A stretch of DNA of 64,000 nucleotides from Candidatus Devosia phytovorans (GCA_029202405.1 CP119312.1:3415001-3479000), one strand, 5' to 3'. Shown: positions 1 to 9,645, counted from the stretch's first letter. The notes: generated by a model from the letters alone, not told the origin. Numbers and translations: made by a program.

Positions 1-1
1 C

Positions 2-991
2 TCGCTGTTCAACTTCCACGCGCCGCGCCAGGGCGTGCTGCCGATGCACTGCTCGGCCAACCTTGGCAAGGATGGTGAGGCCGCGTTGTTCTTCGGCCTG
101 TCGGGCACCGGCAAGACCACGCTCAGCAATGACCCTGACCGCCCACTGATCGGCGATGACGAGCACGGCTGGAGCCAGGACGGCGTCTTCAATCTGGAGG
201 GCGGGTGCTATGCCAAGACCATCAAGCTCAGCCCGACGGCCGAGCCGGAAATCCACGCGGCGACCAAACGCTTCGGCACGGTGCTGGAAAATGTGGTGCT
301 CGACGATGCTCATATACCCGCGTTCGACGACGTCTCGCTGACCGAAAACACCCGCGCGGCCTATCCGATCCACGTCCTGCCCTCGATCGCTAGGGGGAGC
401 GTGGGCGGCACGCCCAAGACCGTGGTCTTCCTCACAGCCGATGCCTTCGGCGTGCTGCCGCCGGTGGCGCGGCTGACATCTGAACAGGCGGTCTATCATT
501 TCCTCTCGGGCTACACCGCCAAGGTGGCCGGCACCGAACGTGGCGTTACCGAACCGCAGGCGACTTTCTCGGCCTGTTTCGGCGCGCCCTTCATGCCGCT
601 GCACCCAACCGTCTATGGCGACATGCTGGCTGAAAAGCTCGAACAGAGCGGCGCTACCGCCTGGCTGATCAATACCGGCTGGACCGGCGGCGGCTATGGC
701 GTGGGCAAGCGGATCGACATTGCCTCGACCCGTCGCCTGCTCACGGCAGCGCTGGATGGTTCACTCGACGAGGCCGAAATGCGAGAGGACGAACTCTTCG
801 GCTTCGAAGTGCCGCTGAGCGTGCCGGGCGTCGATGCCAGGCTGCTGACACCGCGCGCCACCTGGGCCGATGCGGACGCCTATGACCGCCAGGCCATGCA
901 TCTGGCCGGCCTGTTCCGCGCTAATTTCGAGAAATTCGGCACCGGCGCCAATGCAGCGCCGGGCCCACGTCTGGCTCAGGCTGCCGAATAG
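2..991 (+). CDS. pckA: Phosphoenolpyruvate carboxykinase (ATP), C-terminal part
   Basis: Converts oxaloacetate plus ATP to phosphoenolpyruvate, CO2 and ADP, the first committed step of gluconeogenesis, in the cytoplasm. The gene is cut by the window edge: the frame is open from base 2 and gives 329 residues, roughly the last 60% of a protein that is usually about 530-540 aa. The P-loop [11 protein letters not shown], the kinase-2-type segment GDDEHGW and the stretch [20 protein letters not shown] are all present and are diagnostic of the ATP-dependent family. The 3' end overlaps the convergent oxidoreductase gene by 16 bp, and no terminator hairpin is visible there. Confidence 0.96.
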   Translation, partial: SLFNFHAPRQGVLPMHCSANLGKDGEAALFFGLSGTGKTTLSNDPDRPLIGDDEHGWSQDGVFNLEGGCYAKTIKLSPTAEPEIHAATKRFGTVLENVVLDDAHIPAFDDVSLTENTRAAYPIHVLPSIARGSVGGTPKTVVFLTADAFGVLPPVARLTSEQAVYHFLSGYTAKVAGTERGVTEPQATFSACFGAPFMPLHPTVYGDMLAEKLEQSGATAWLINTGWTGGGYGVGKRIDIASTRRLLTAALDGSLDEAEMREDELFGFEVPLSVPGVDARLLTPRATWADADAYDRQAMHLAGLFRANFEKFGTGANAAPGPRLAQAAE

Positions 992-2028
992 CCCAGCTCG
1001 ACGCGCCGACCTTCCCTCGAAGAGCGGAGCATGGCGTCGATCAGGCGATGCACAAGCAGGGCCGTCTCGCCGGTGGAAACTGGGGGACGGCCTTGTCGTA
1101 TGGCATCGGCGAAATCCGTGATCTGGGCGGCATGCCAGTCAAAGGGAAAGGCCATGGGATCGGCACCGCCGCCACCCTCGGTGGTTTCGCCCTCGACAAT
1201 GGTTTCGCCGGACATGGTGTGGATGGTCAGGTTACCGGCGGTCAGCGTCGCGGTCGCCTTTTGGAAGTTCAGCGTCAAACTTTCCGGGCTACCCGGAAAA
1301 TTCGCCGTGGTCGCCATGACCGCCCCCACAGCGCCACTGGCGAATTCGATACCGGCCGAAACGAAGTCCTCGGTCTCCATCTCATGCAGTCGCGTCGTTC
1401 GCGCCATGGCGGTCACAGCCTTTGCGGCGCCGGTGTAGCTCAGCATCAGGTCGAGCGAGTGGATGGCCTGGGTCAGGAGAACGCCCCCGCCATCCTGGGC
1501 GAGCGTACCGCGGCCAGGCTGGTCATAATAGCCAGCCTGGGGTCGCCACCATGGAACGGACAATTGAACCGCTTCAATCCGTCCGTAACGATGGTCGGCA
1601 ACAGCCTCGGCGAGGAGCTTTGACGCCCGACGAAAACGGTGCTGGAAGATGATGCCGAGCGGAATGTTCGAAGAAGTCGTGCAGCATGCCTGGATGGCTT
1701 CTGCCGCCTCCAGCGTCCGCTCCATCGGCTTTTCCATCAGCACCGGAATGCCGGCTTTCGCCGCCGCCTCGATGATGGGCAGGCGGGCGTTAGGCGTCGT
1801 CAGCACCAGCAGAGCGTCGATGCGGGGGTCGGCCAGCAGCGCCTCAATGCTTTCCGCTTCAGGAAATCCATAGGTCTGACAGAACTTTGCCCGTTCCTCG
1901 GCATTGCGGCGATAGACGCCGATGACGGCTATGTCCCTGGCCAGCGATTGCAGCGCCAGCGCATGGGGCTTGGCGCCCATGCCTGCGCCAACCACTCCAT
2001 AGGCAAACCGTCCCTGCGCATCCGTCAT
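976..2028 (-). CDS. Gfo/Idh/MocA family NAD(P)-dependent oxidoreductase
   Basis: Probable sugar or inositol-type dehydrogenase, about 350 aa. The N-terminus carries a Rossmann nucleotide-binding motif ([13 protein letters not shown]), then TTPNARLP and the family's catalytic EKP motif (VLMEKPME); the C-terminal half is the alpha/beta substrate domain. The start at 2028 is chosen because AGGAGG lies 6 nt upstream. An ATG at 2034 abuts that sequence and one at 2064 lies outside it. The substrate cannot be read from the sequence. It sits alone between pckA and a c-di-GMP protein, so context does not help. Confidence 0.85.
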   Translation of the reverse strand: MTDAQGRFAYGVVGAGMGAKPHALALQSLARDIAVIGVYRRNAEERAKFCQTYGFPEAESIEALLADPRIDALLVLTTPNARLPIIEAAAKAGIPVLMEKPMERTLEAAEAIQACCTTSSNIPLGIIFQHRFRRASKLLAEAVADHRYGRIEAVQLSVPWWRPQAGYYDQPGRGTLAQDGGGVLLTQAIHSLDLMLSYTGAAKAVTAMARTTRLHEMETEDFVSAGIEFASGAVGAVMATTANFPGSPESLTLNFQKATATLTAGNLTIHTMSGETIVEGETTEGGGGADPMAFPFDWHAAQITDFADAIRQGRPPVSTGETALLVHRLIDAMLRSSREGRRVELGYSAA

Positions 2029-2090
2029 CGCCATCCTCCTCAGGCTAAAGGCTTGGGGGATCATACATATCGAAGCGGCGATGAGAAGCG

Positions 2091-4781
2091 TCAGGACGCC
2101 TTGAGCCAGGAGCGGCCAATGAGAAAGGCCTCGAGGTCAGCGGCACTGAGCGGGCGGGAGAAGGCGTAGCCCTGCAGGATATCGACGCCCAAATCCCGAA
2201 GGATGACAGCATGTTGCATGGTCTCGACACCCTCGGCGACCACTTCGATGCCCATGGATTTGCCAATATCGACGATCGAGGCCAGCAATTGCCGCTGCAT
2301 GGGATCATCGAGGATCGGATGAACCAGCTGGCGGTCGATCTTCATCCGCTTGGGACGAAGCTTTTGTAGAGAGACGATAGAGGCATAGCCGGTTCCGAAG
2401 TCGTCGATCTCGACATCGATCCCCAACTCCTTGATCTGGTCGATGTTCCAGCCGACCAGCGCATCGCTCTCGTCGAGATAGATCGATTCCACCAGCTCGA
2501 AAGCGATGCGGCCGGGCTCGATGTCGAGCTCCAGCAGACCTTTGATCAGGTCCTCGTCATGCAGGCGGCGATGCGAGACATTGACGGAAGCACGCGGCAC
2601 GTCGAGCTTGATGGCATCCCAATGGTCCAAAGCCCCCAGGGTCTGCGCCAGGATGATGCGGTCAAGCGTGGCGACGACGTTAAGCTCCTCGGCGATCGGA
2701 AGAAAAACGTCTGGCGAGCGCAGGCCGTGAGTGGGATGGATCCAGCGCGCCAGGGCTTCAACGCCGACGACTTCAAGCGTCCTGGCGTCGAACTGGGGCT
2801 GGAACCAGGCGACAAATTCGTTGCGTTCCAGCCCGTTGAGGATTTCGTCGGCCAGTTTCTTGGTCTTGACCACCTCGGCCTGCAGGGCCTCGGAAAAGAA
2901 CTCGTGGCGATTGCGGCCCCGTGCCTTGGCCCGATAAAGCGCGATATCGGCATTGATCAGCAGGCGCTGCGGATCCACCGCCGGCCCGCGATCGGCGGCG
3001 ATGCCAATGCTGACGCCGAAGCGGCATTCGTGGCCCTGGTAGGCGACCGGCTGGCGCATTTCACGCGTGATGCGATCGGCCAATGCGCCCAGGTAGAAGT
3101 CGCCTTCTGCCGCCGTGGTCAGCACGACGAATTCGTCGCCGCCAATGCGGGCCACGAAGTCATGATAGCTGCAGGCATCGCGCAGGATGGCCGCGGCATG
3201 GATCAACATGGCGTCGCCGGCGGCATGACCCAAGGTGTCATTGATCTGCTTGAAGCGGTCGAGGTCGACATGCAGCATGGCCATGCTGCCGGTGCCGCGG
3301 TAGCCCTCCAGAGCTTCACGGCGCAGGACCTCGTCGAGATACCGCCGGTTGGGCAGGCCAGTGAGGCTATCGTGCAGCGCATTGTGCTCGATGCGGGTGC
3401 GGGCTGCCTCGAGTTCGCGATTGCGCGCCTCGGTCAAAAGATTGGCATGGCGCAATTCATCGTTGAGCACCACGTCCGAGGTCACATCCCAATTCACCCC
3501 CACGACACGGTCTGGCACGCCCGGCTCGCGGAACAGCGCCCCCATGGAACGGACGTGGCGGATGGTCGTATCGGGCAGCAAGACGCGGTATTGCGACTCG
3601 TAGCGCCCCGTGGCGATCATGCGGCGAAAATCGGCTTCGGCACGCTCCTGATCATCGGGATGCACGGCCGCCTTCCAGTGCTCGTGGTTGCGGGCATCGT
3701 CATCCACGGTCAGCCCATAGAGCTCATTGGTGCGCGCGTCCCAGTTCTCCTGACCGCTGGCGAGGTCCATTTCCCAAACCCCCACCTTGGAGACATCCAG
3801 CGCCAGGCCAAGCCGGCGGGAGAGATCTTCGAGGTCCTTCTCACGGGATTTCAGCTCGCGGAAATGGCTCTGGCGCTCGCCGAGCAGACGGCCGGTAATG
3901 ACGATGGGCAGCAGGATCAATGCACCGGCGATGACCATGGCGAGGCGCAACAGCAGGCGTTCGCTGTCCGCAGCGTTCCAGCCGCCCTTGGGGATAGCCG
4001 CGATTTCCCAGCTGCCGGAGGGCAGAATGACCCTGGCAGTCACCGGAGCGGAGGCGGCGAGGTTGCGACCAAAGAATCGCGTCCCTTCGAGTCCGCCCAT
4101 TTCCAGCGACGATATCGAGATTTCAATGCCCAGCCCGGAATCGAGCAGGCCGCTGTCGAGATAGAGGCGACCGACATCGACAACCGCGGAGACCACGCCC
4201 CAGAAGCGGCGACCAGAGGGTGTGTCGGTATGCACCGGAAAGCGGCCGACAAAGCCGCGGCCGCCCTGCACCAGATCGACCGGGCCGGCGAGGACCAGCT
4301 TGTCGGTATCGCGTGCGCGCATGACCGATGCGCGCTGCTCCTCGTTGTTGAGATAGTTGAGGCCGATGGCTTTTTCATTGCCCGCCAGCGGATAGGTCAT
4401 GGAGACGATGAGGTCGGGCGCCGCCGCGATGGAGCGGAGCTGGCTTTGCTCTTCGAAGATATTGGCGACCAGCGCCGAGAACCGGGTCTGATCCATGTCC
4501 GGCTCGGTGGAAATGGTGGACACCAGACCACGGACGAGCTGCAGATTGCCGTTGATATTGCCTTCGAGCTTGGCGCGCACCAGGGCGACTTCCGCAAGTA
4601 CGTCAGTGCGCTCGCGCTCCTCGTTGAGGATGCCGCTCTGGCGATCGAGAAACCAGCCGCCGACGCAGAGAACCGCAATGGCCAGCAAAGCGGGGAGCAA
4701 CGTCGGACGCAGCCAGTTCAGGCGATCATACCGACTATTCCTGATGTCCCTAGCCACGTGCCTGATACCTCCGGCCAGCAC
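2091..4781 (-). CDS. Membrane CHASE-PAS-GGDEF-EAL cyclic-di-GMP signalling protein
   Basis: 896 aa, predicted inner-membrane sensor that makes and/or degrades c-di-GMP. A first TM segment (about residues 27-46) is followed by a periplasmic CHASE-type sensor (about 60-250), a second TM (about 278-300), a PAS domain (about 325-450), a GGDEF domain with intact RIGGDEF near residue 547, and an EAL domain with EALARW near 674, IDDFGTGYAS and EVVAEGVET. The GGDEF I-site position reads SYHD instead of RxxD, so product inhibition is probably lost. Both active-site signatures look intact, so net activity cannot be predicted. The only ATG near the start is at 4781 and it has no clear Shine-Dalgarno sequence. 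Confidence 0.93.
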   Translation of the reverse strand: MLAGGIRHVARDIRNSRYDRLNWLRPTLLPALLAIAVLCVGGWFLDRQSGILNEERERTDVLAEVALVRAKLEGNINGNLQLVRGLVSTISTEPDMDQTRFSALVANIFEEQSQLRSIAAAPDLIVSMTYPLAGNEKAIGLNYLNNEEQRASVMRARDTDKLVLAGPVDLVQGGRGFVGRFPVHTDTPSGRRFWGVVSAVVDVGRLYLDSGLLDSGLGIEISISSLEMGGLEGTRFFGRNLAASAPVTARVILPSGSWEIAAIPKGGWNAADSERLLLRLAMVIAGALILLPIVITGRLLGERQSHFRELKSREKDLEDLSRRLGLALDVSKVGVWEMDLASGQENWDARTNELYGLTVDDDARNHEHWKAAVHPDDQERAEADFRRMIATGRYESQYRVLLPDTTIRHVRSMGALFREPGVPDRVVGVNWDVTSDVVLNDELRHANLLTEARNRELEAARTRIEHNALHDSLTGLPNRRYLDEVLRREALEGYRGTGSMAMLHVDLDRFKQINDTLGHAAGDAMLIHAAAILRDACSYHDFVARIGGDEFVVLTTAAEGDFYLGALADRITREMRQPVAYQGHECRFGVSIGIAADRGPAVDPQRLLINADIALYRAKARGRNRHEFFSEALQAEVVKTKKLADEILNGLERNEFVAWFQPQFDARTLEVVGVEALARWIHPTHGLRSPDVFLPIAEELNVVATLDRIILAQTLGALDHWDAIKLDVPRASVNVSHRRLHDEDLIKGLLELDIEPGRIAFELVESIYLDESDALVGWNIDQIKELGIDVEIDDFGTGYASIVSLQKLRPKRMKIDRQLVHPILDDPMQRQLLASIVDIGKSMGIEVVAEGVETMQHAVILRDLGVDILQGYAFSRPLSAADLEAFLIGRSWLKAS

Positions 4782-4852
4782 AGCATAGTCCTCGAGACAG
4801 GTTTAAGTTCGGCTTATCGGTTCGCCAACGTGCTGTCGTGGTTAGCGGGGGG

Positions 4853-5617
4853 CTAACAGGCTTCGATCAGCGTGACGCCGGCGTCATTACAGCGCTGCCG
4901 GAAGCTCGCCGAAACCAGCCGGTCGGTGACAAAGGTGCCGATCTGGTCGATGCGGGCGATGCGCACCGGCGCGGAGCGGGCGAACTTGCCCTGATCGGCG
5001 ACCAGAATAACGTGGCGGGCATTGGCGATGATGGCCTGCGCCACCTTGACCTCGCGATAGTCATAATCAAGCAGCGCGCCATCCTCATCGAGCGCCGAGG
5101 CGCCGATCACCGCATAATCGACCTTGAACTGGGAAAAGAAATCCGCCGCCGCCTCGCCAACAATGCCGCCGTCGGAAGGGCGGACAACACCACCGGCGAT
5201 CACCACCTCAAGCCGTGGATAGACCCGCAGGCGATTGGCGACATTGATATTGTTGGTGACGACCAACAGGCCCGCGTGATCGAGCAGAGCCTGGCTGACC
5301 GCCTCGGTGGTGGTCCCGATATTGATGAACAGCGAGGCATCATTGGGGATGAGCGCTGCGGCCGCCTTGCCGATGGCATCCTTGGCCTCGGCGGCGATGC
5401 GTCGGCGTGCTTCATATTCGAGGTTCTCGACGCCCGATGGCAGGGTCGCGCCGCCATGCAGGCGGCTTAGCAGGCGCTGGTCGCAGAGCGTGTTGAGATC
5501 CTTGCGGATGGTCTGCAGGGACACGCCGAAATGGCTCGACAGTTGCTCCACCGTTACCCGGTTGTGCAGGCGCGCCAGTTCGAGGATGGCCTGGTGTCGG
5601 GTGGCGGTATCGCTCAT
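4853..5617 (-). CDS. DeoR/GlpR family transcriptional regulator
   Basis: 254 aa repressor-type regulator. The N-terminal DeoR winged helix-turn-helix spans about residues 8-60 (VTVEQLSSHFGVSLQTIRKD), with the family's LSRLHGGA segment after it. The C-terminal DeoRC sensor fold contains NIGTTTEA and VTNNINVA, which in this family bind phosphorylated sugars or polyols. It overlaps the upstream carbonic anhydrase gene by ATGA (5614-5617), so it is translationally coupled and the last gene of a selO / carbonic anhydrase / deoR operon. No sugar kinase lies beside it, so the effector is unknown. Confidence 0.92.
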   Translation of the reverse strand: MSDTATRHQAILELARLHNRVTVEQLSSHFGVSLQTIRKDLNTLCDQRLLSRLHGGATLPSGVENLEYEARRRIAAEAKDAIGKAAAALIPNDASLFINIGTTTEAVSQALLDHAGLLVVTNNINVANRLRVYPRLEVVIAGGVVRPSDGGIVGEAAADFFSQFKVDYAVIGASALDEDGALLDYDYREVKVAQAIIANARHVILVADQGKFARSAPVRIARIDQIGTFVTDRLVSASFRQRCNDAGVTLIEAC

Positions 5618-6168
5618 GCCGGCTCGAAGTCCCCAGGCGTTGCACCAATGGCGACCAGGCCGCCGGCAAAGCGGCGCGCGTTCCTGACATAGCGTTCAGC
5701 CGAAGCGGCCAGCGCCGCGACGCCGGCTGCATCGATTTCCCGGACCACCTTGCCCGGCGCGCCCAGCACCATGGAATTGTCGGGGATGACCTTGTTTTCG
5801 GTGACCAGTGCATTGGCGCCGATGAGGCAGTTCCTGCCGATTTTGGCGCCGTTGAGAATGGTGGCCCCCATGCCGACCAGCGTGTTGTCGCCAATGGTGC
5901 AGCCATGGACGATCGCCGCGTGGCCGATGGTGCAATTCTCGCCAATGCTCAGCGGGTAGCCGGTGTCGGTATGCAGCACGCAGTTTTCCTGAACATTGCT
6001 GCGGGCGCCGATGCTGATGATCTCGATATCACCTCGCGCCACCACGCCGAACCAGATGCCAACGTCCGGGCCAATCTCGACATCACCGACGAGCACCGCA
6101 GTTGGAGCGATCCAGGCGACGTCGGGGTGAATGCGCGGGGCCGTTCCATCAAGGGCATAGAGGGGCAT
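5614..6168 (-). CDS. Gamma carbonic anhydrase-like hexapeptide-repeat protein
   Basis: 184 aa left-handed beta-helix protein of the gamma carbonic anhydrase / YrdA / PaaY group. Hexapeptide repeats run through the middle (GDVEIGPDVGIWFGVVARGD, then IGENCTIGHAAIVHGCTIGD and VGMGATILNGAKIG). Histidines in the VLHTDTG and IGHAAIVHG segments fit the metal-binding pattern. The start at 6168 is set by AAGGAG just upstream; longer readings run into selO. It begins 10 nt after the selO stop and overlaps deoR by 4 nt. Family members range from active anhydrases to proteins of unknown activity, so catalysis is inferred. Confidence 0.9.
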   Translation of the reverse strand: MPLYALDGTAPRIHPDVAWIAPTAVLVGDVEIGPDVGIWFGVVARGDIEIISIGARSNVQENCVLHTDTGYPLSIGENCTIGHAAIVHGCTIGDNTLVGMGATILNGAKIGRNCLIGANALVTENKVIPDNSMVLGAPGKVVREIDAAGVAALAASAERYVRNARRFAGGLVAIGATPGDFEPA

Positions 6169-6178
6169 GGTCGTCTCC

Positions 6179-7588
6179 TTAGGGCGTGACCCCATAGGCT
6201 TGGCGCATCTGGGCGATTTCTGCCAGTGCTGTTTCGACGCGGCTCCAGTCGTCGCGCTCGACGATGGGCTCCCACATCGCCTCCACCTCATCGACCAGCA
6301 TGGTGCGCGGCGTGGTCCGGGCAAAATAGGCATGGTCGAGGTTGACGTCATTGGCCGGGCCGTAGTTCTCAAGGCCATTGGCAACCGGACGAAAGGCTTC
6401 GCTGGCATACAGTTCTGCCGAGGGTGAGCGGGCGGCGCGTTCGGCGCTGAGAGTGCCGCCGCGCCAGTCGAAAAAAAACTGCTCGTAAGAAGCCTTGCTG
6501 CTCAACAGGAAGCCGAAGAGTTCGGTGACAAAAGCGCCATCGCTCTCGGTATCACGTGGCGTCAATCCGAGGCGACGCAACATCTGGCGCGGCAGCTCTT
6601 CGCGAAAGATCGGCCAGACTGTGTTCAGCGCCGGCTCCAGCGCTTCGATGCTCGACAAGGGCAGGAGGCATTCGGCCAGCCGGGTCAGGTTCCAGGCCAG
6701 GGTGTCGGGTTGGCGGCCGAAGCTATAGAGACCGGTCTCATCAAAATAGGCGGCGGTGAATCCTGGATCGTAATGTGGCAGGAAACGCCAGGGGCCGTAG
6801 TCAAAGCTTTCGCCGGTGATGTTGATATTGTCGGTATTGAGCACGCCGTGGACAAAGCCGGCCGCAGTCCATTGCGCGCCAAGCCTTGCAACATTGGCGA
6901 CGACGGCCTGAAGGAAAGCTGCAGGCTTGTCGGCAGCCCCTGCCAGATCGGGATAATAATTGGCGATGCAATAGTCGAGCAGTTGGCTGATGCTGTCGGT
7001 GTCCTCGAGATAGGCGAGGCGCTGGAAGGTGCCGATGCGGATATGGCTGTGGCTGAGCCGGGTCAGGACCGACGATCGCGCCGGCGATGGTTCATCCTGG
7101 CGATAAAGTTCCTCGCCAGTTTCAATCAGCGACAGGCTCTTGGAGGTATAGACGCCCAGCGCCTCCAGCATTTCCGTCGCCAGCACTTCGCGCAGCCCGC
7201 CCTTGAGCGTCAGCCGCCCGTCACCGCCGCGCGACCAGGGCGTCTTGCCGCTGCCCTTGGTGCCGAAGTCGAGCAGGCGAGGGTCTTCAAGGTCATGGGC
7301 CTGGGCAAAGAGAAAGCCGCGGCCGTCGCCGAGATCGGGATTGTAGCTGCGGAATTGATGGCCGTGATAGCGCAGGGCCAGTGGCTGTGGCAGCGAACCG
7401 GGCAGCGGCTCGAAACGGCCGAAATGGGTCAGCCATTCGGCCTCGCTCAAACCATCGAGCCCAACCCGGCTGGCCCAGCGCTGGTCGCGATGGCGCAGCA
7501 CGGTTTTGGGAAAATCTGCGGCATCTACCTGATCGAAAAAGGCCCGACCGAGAGACAGATGGTTTTGCGAGGGACGAAATAGTGACAT
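6179..7588 (-). CDS. selO: Protein adenylyltransferase SelO (YdiU family)
   Basis: 469 aa pseudokinase-fold enzyme. The SelO family transfers AMP from ATP to hydroxyl side chains of target proteins and is linked to redox stress. Characteristic stretches are present: LALRYHGHQFRSYNPDLGDG near residue 70, LDFGTKGSGKTPWSRGGDGR, LKGGLREVLATEMLEALG, and the metal-binding segment HGVLNTDNINITGESFDYGP. Family length is about 470-500 aa. It is the first gene of an operon followed by a gamma carbonic anhydrase-like gene and a DeoR regulator. The SelO name rests on these conserved stretches, not on a search. Confidence 0.95.
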   Translation of the reverse strand: MSLFRPSQNHLSLGRAFFDQVDAADFPKTVLRHRDQRWASRVGLDGLSEAEWLTHFGRFEPLPGSLPQPLALRYHGHQFRSYNPDLGDGRGFLFAQAHDLEDPRLLDFGTKGSGKTPWSRGGDGRLTLKGGLREVLATEMLEALGVYTSKSLSLIETGEELYRQDEPSPARSSVLTRLSHSHIRIGTFQRLAYLEDTDSISQLLDYCIANYYPDLAGAADKPAAFLQAVVANVARLGAQWTAAGFVHGVLNTDNINITGESFDYGPWRFLPHYDPGFTAAYFDETGLYSFGRQPDTLAWNLTRLAECLLPLSSIEALEPALNTVWPIFREELPRQMLRRLGLTPRDTESDGAFVTELFGFLLSSKASYEQFFFDWRGGTLSAERAARSPSAELYASEAFRPVANGLENYGPANDVNLDHAYFARTTPRTMLVDEVEAMWEPIVERDDWSRVETALAEIAQMRQAYGVTP

Positions 7589-7667
7589 GGCTCAGACACT
7601 AATGCGCAAGTCTGCTCTTCGCCATCCCGCCTAGCAAGCGAGTCCAAATCGCCCTATATCACGCAGG

Positions 7668-8351
7668 ATGAAATCCCAGAGCGATATCCTGCGCCTCGCG
7701 CCCTTTCAGGCCGTCATTTTCGATATGGACGGCACGCTGCTCGACACCGAAAGCGTGTTCAAGACCATCGTCTTCGAGGTCTGCACCGAGCTCGGCTTCG
7801 AGATGACCGATGCGGTGCATATGTCCATGGTGGGTGGCAGCCACGAGCATACCAATCGCCTGCTGCTCGAATCCTATGGCGTTAGCTTTCCCTATACATT
7901 GTTCGACGAGCGCTGCCGCGTGATCATGCGCGAGCGCAGCCATGGCGGCGTACCGATGAAGCCGGGCGCGCTGGAGCTGGTCACCGAATTGCGCGAGCGC
8001 AAGATCCCGACCGCCGTTGCCACCTCCTCGCGCAATCCGCATGCCCAGCATCATTTGGGCGCAGCAGGCCTGCTCGACCTGTTCGATACGGTGGTCACAC
8101 GCGACGACGTGGTCAATCCCAAGCCGCATCCCGAACCCTATCTCACGGCCGCCAAACGGCTGGGGGTCGATCCGCTGCATTGCCTGGCGCTGGAAGACAG
8201 CCATGCCGGCGTGCGGGCTGCCCATGCCGCCGGCATGCAGACGGTGATGGTGCCTGACCTCGTCCATCCCAGCGAAGAAATCCGGGCGCTGGGCATTGCC
8301 GTGATGGAGAGCCTCGATCACGTACGGCTGGCGGCCTTTGATCGTCACTAG
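7668..8351 (+). CDS. HAD superfamily hydrolase (beta-phosphoglucomutase-like)
   Basis: 227 aa, likely a small-molecule phosphatase or phosphomutase. HAD motif I is VIFDMDGTLLDTES near residue 14, motif II is VATSSRNP, motif III/IV is NPKPHPEPY followed by ALEDSHAGVRAA. The helical cap between motifs I and II places it in subclass IA with beta-phosphoglucomutase-like and phosphoglycolate phosphatase-like enzymes. The specific substrate cannot be read. The start ATG has only a weak GCAGG just upstream. A strong terminator follows 25 nt after the stop, so the gene is monocistronic. Confidence 0.9.
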   Translation: MKSQSDILRLAPFQAVIFDMDGTLLDTESVFKTIVFEVCTELGFEMTDAVHMSMVGGSHEHTNRLLLESYGVSFPYTLFDERCRVIMRERSHGGVPMKPGALELVTELRERKIPTAVATSSRNPHAQHHLGAAGLLDLFDTVVTRDDVVNPKPHPEPYLTAAKRLGVDPLHCLALEDSHAGVRAAHAAGMQTVMVPDLVHPSEEIRALGIAVMESLDHVRLAAFDRH

Positions 8352-8376
8352 GCGTTTGAAAGTCACGTTCTTGCAG

Positions 8377-8405
8377 AGCCCGGCCCGCGTGCCGGGCTTT
8401 TCTTT
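8377..8405 (+). terminator. Rho-independent terminator of the HAD hydrolase gene
   Basis: Perfect 8-bp stem AGCCCGGC (8377-8384) / GCCGGGCT (8391-8398) with a 6-nt loop, followed by TTTTCTTT on the plus strand. Confidence 0.9.
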
Positions 8406-8519
8406 GCGACCTGCATTGTCGCAAGCGCATTCCGTAAACTTTTAGGCTTTGCCGAAAGCAGGCCCTAACCACCCAACAAAGCGCTGTATTTAAAGGGTTT
8501 TCATATCGACTTGGGTCGA

Positions 8520-8534
8520 TTAACCCTAACTTAA
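8520..8534 (+). promoter_or_regulatory. CtrA-type binding site TTAA-N7-TTAA
   Basis: TTAA at 8520-8523 and TTAA at 8531-8534 are separated by exactly 7 nt and followed by C, matching the full consensus of the alphaproteobacterial cell-cycle regulator CtrA. It lies about 160 bp upstream of the SleB-type hydrolase start. Confidence 0.55.
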
Positions 8535-8547
8535 CAAGCTAACGACT

Positions 8548-8555
8548 ATGGTTAA
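8548..8555 (-). promoter_or_regulatory. CtrA half-site TTAACCAT
   Basis: ATGGTTAA on the plus strand reads TTAACCAT on the minus strand, the known 8-mer form of the CtrA motif. It lies 13 bp from the full box at 8520-8534; the pairing strengthens both calls. Confidence 0.45.
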
Positions 8556-8692
8556 GCAGTCGTAAATTTGATCTTCCCACGCGTGCGGACCTTGGATAGG
8601 GTGCAGCCGGAAGTGACGAGGACCTGCAACGACAGGTCTTTAACGAAGGTTCGCCAGATACGGCTGGACGGGCTCAGGGGTAAGGACGGGGC

Positions 8693-9595
8693 ATGGGTCT
8701 GAGCTGGCGGAATATTGCTGTGCGTGCGTTTTCGCATGTGCTCGCCCTCGGCGCGATCGCGCTGGTTCTGTTTATCACCCTTGTTCCTGCACATGCCCAG
8801 ACGCTGCGCGTCGCTGACGTAACCCCCTTCGAAGTTCCTGCCGACCTTATCACCCTGCGCGAACAGCCTGCCATTGGCCCGACCTTTGTTGGCATGGCAC
8901 CTGGTCAGCAGGCGCTGACCCCGGCCCTGCTCGCCAATTATGTCGATCGCCAGAACAAGCTGCGGGCGCTGGATGTGCTGGGACTGCAGGAGCAGGAAGA
9001 ACTGACCGCCGACGTGCTGATGGGCTATATCGCCCGCGGTTCGATGGGCGAGGGCAATAGCGCCGTGTCGGCCATTGCCAGCTTTGCGGCACCGACCGCT
9101 GCTATCGAGCCCGACCTTAACCCGACAATGCTGGCGGCCTATGTCGAGACCGGCTACCAGCCGCTCGCCGCCCGCCTGCAGCATGCCGATGCCGAGCGCG
9201 ATTGCCTGGCACAAGCGATCTATCACGAGGCCCGCGGCGAGAGCCAGGCTGGCCAGTTGGCCGTCGCCAATGTCATCGTCAACCGCGCCCGTTCCGGCAA
9301 GTTCCCGTCGACCCTTTGCGGCGTCATCTACCAGAATGCCGACAAGGGCTATCACCGCTGCCAGTTCACCTTTGCCTGCGACGGCCGCAATGATGCACCG
9401 GGCGAACGCAATGCCTGGAAGCGCTCGGCCGAACTGGCCCAGTCGGTCTATGCCGAATTCGCGCTGGGTGACGATGTGGGCGCGGTTCCCGGTTCGGCGC
9501 TTTACTATCACACCACTGCGGTCAACCCGTCGTGGTCGAACACCTACAATGCCGTCGCCGAAATCGGCTCGCATATCTTCTATTCGCCCAACTAG
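8693..9595 (+). CDS. SleB-type cell wall hydrolase (Hydrolase_2), exported
   Basis: 300 aa peptidoglycan-cleaving enzyme. Residues about 1-35 form a hydrophobic signal segment ending near VPAHAQ. A linker of about 130 residues precedes the C-terminal SleB/CwlJ domain, which begins at DCLAQAIYHEARGE with the expected catalytic glutamate and continues through AVANVIVNRARSGKFPSTLCGVIY, QFTFACDGR and ALYYHTTAVNPSW. This domain in alphaproteobacteria acts in cell-wall remodelling and division rather than spore germination. Two CtrA motifs in the upstream region suggest cell-cycle control. A bidirectional terminator follows. Confidence 0.92.
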   Translation: MGLSWRNIAVRAFSHVLALGAIALVLFITLVPAHAQTLRVADVTPFEVPADLITLREQPAIGPTFVGMAPGQQALTPALLANYVDRQNKLRALDVLGLQEQEELTADVLMGYIARGSMGEGNSAVSAIASFAAPTAAIEPDLNPTMLAAYVETGYQPLAARLQHADAERDCLAQAIYHEARGESQAGQLAVANVIVNRARSGKFPSTLCGVIYQNADKGYHRCQFTFACDGRNDAPGERNAWKRSAELAQSVYAEFALGDDVGAVPGSALYYHTTAVNPSWSNTYNAVAEIGSHIFYSPN

Positions 9596-9645
9596 ACGGG
9601 TTGGCTGCGCGATCCACGCGGCCTCTTCCAAAATCCAGGCAAACA

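Larger units (their letters stand above)
8352..8692. other. Intergenic region upstream of the cell wall hydrolase gene
   Basis: 341 bp without a credible gene. It holds the terminator above, a 6-bp inverted repeat ATCGAC-TTGG-GTCGAT (8505-8520), and two CtrA-type motifs (8520-8534 and 8548-8555). The stretch from about 8430 to 8570 is visibly more AT-rich than the flanking genes and probably contains the hydrolase promoter. Confidence 0.7.

Noticed and set aside
2559..4856. 765-codon plus-strand open frame opposite the GGDEF-EAL gene
   Set aside because: Long antisense frames are expected in GC-rich genes; it has no family features and the minus-strand protein has complete catalytic motifs.
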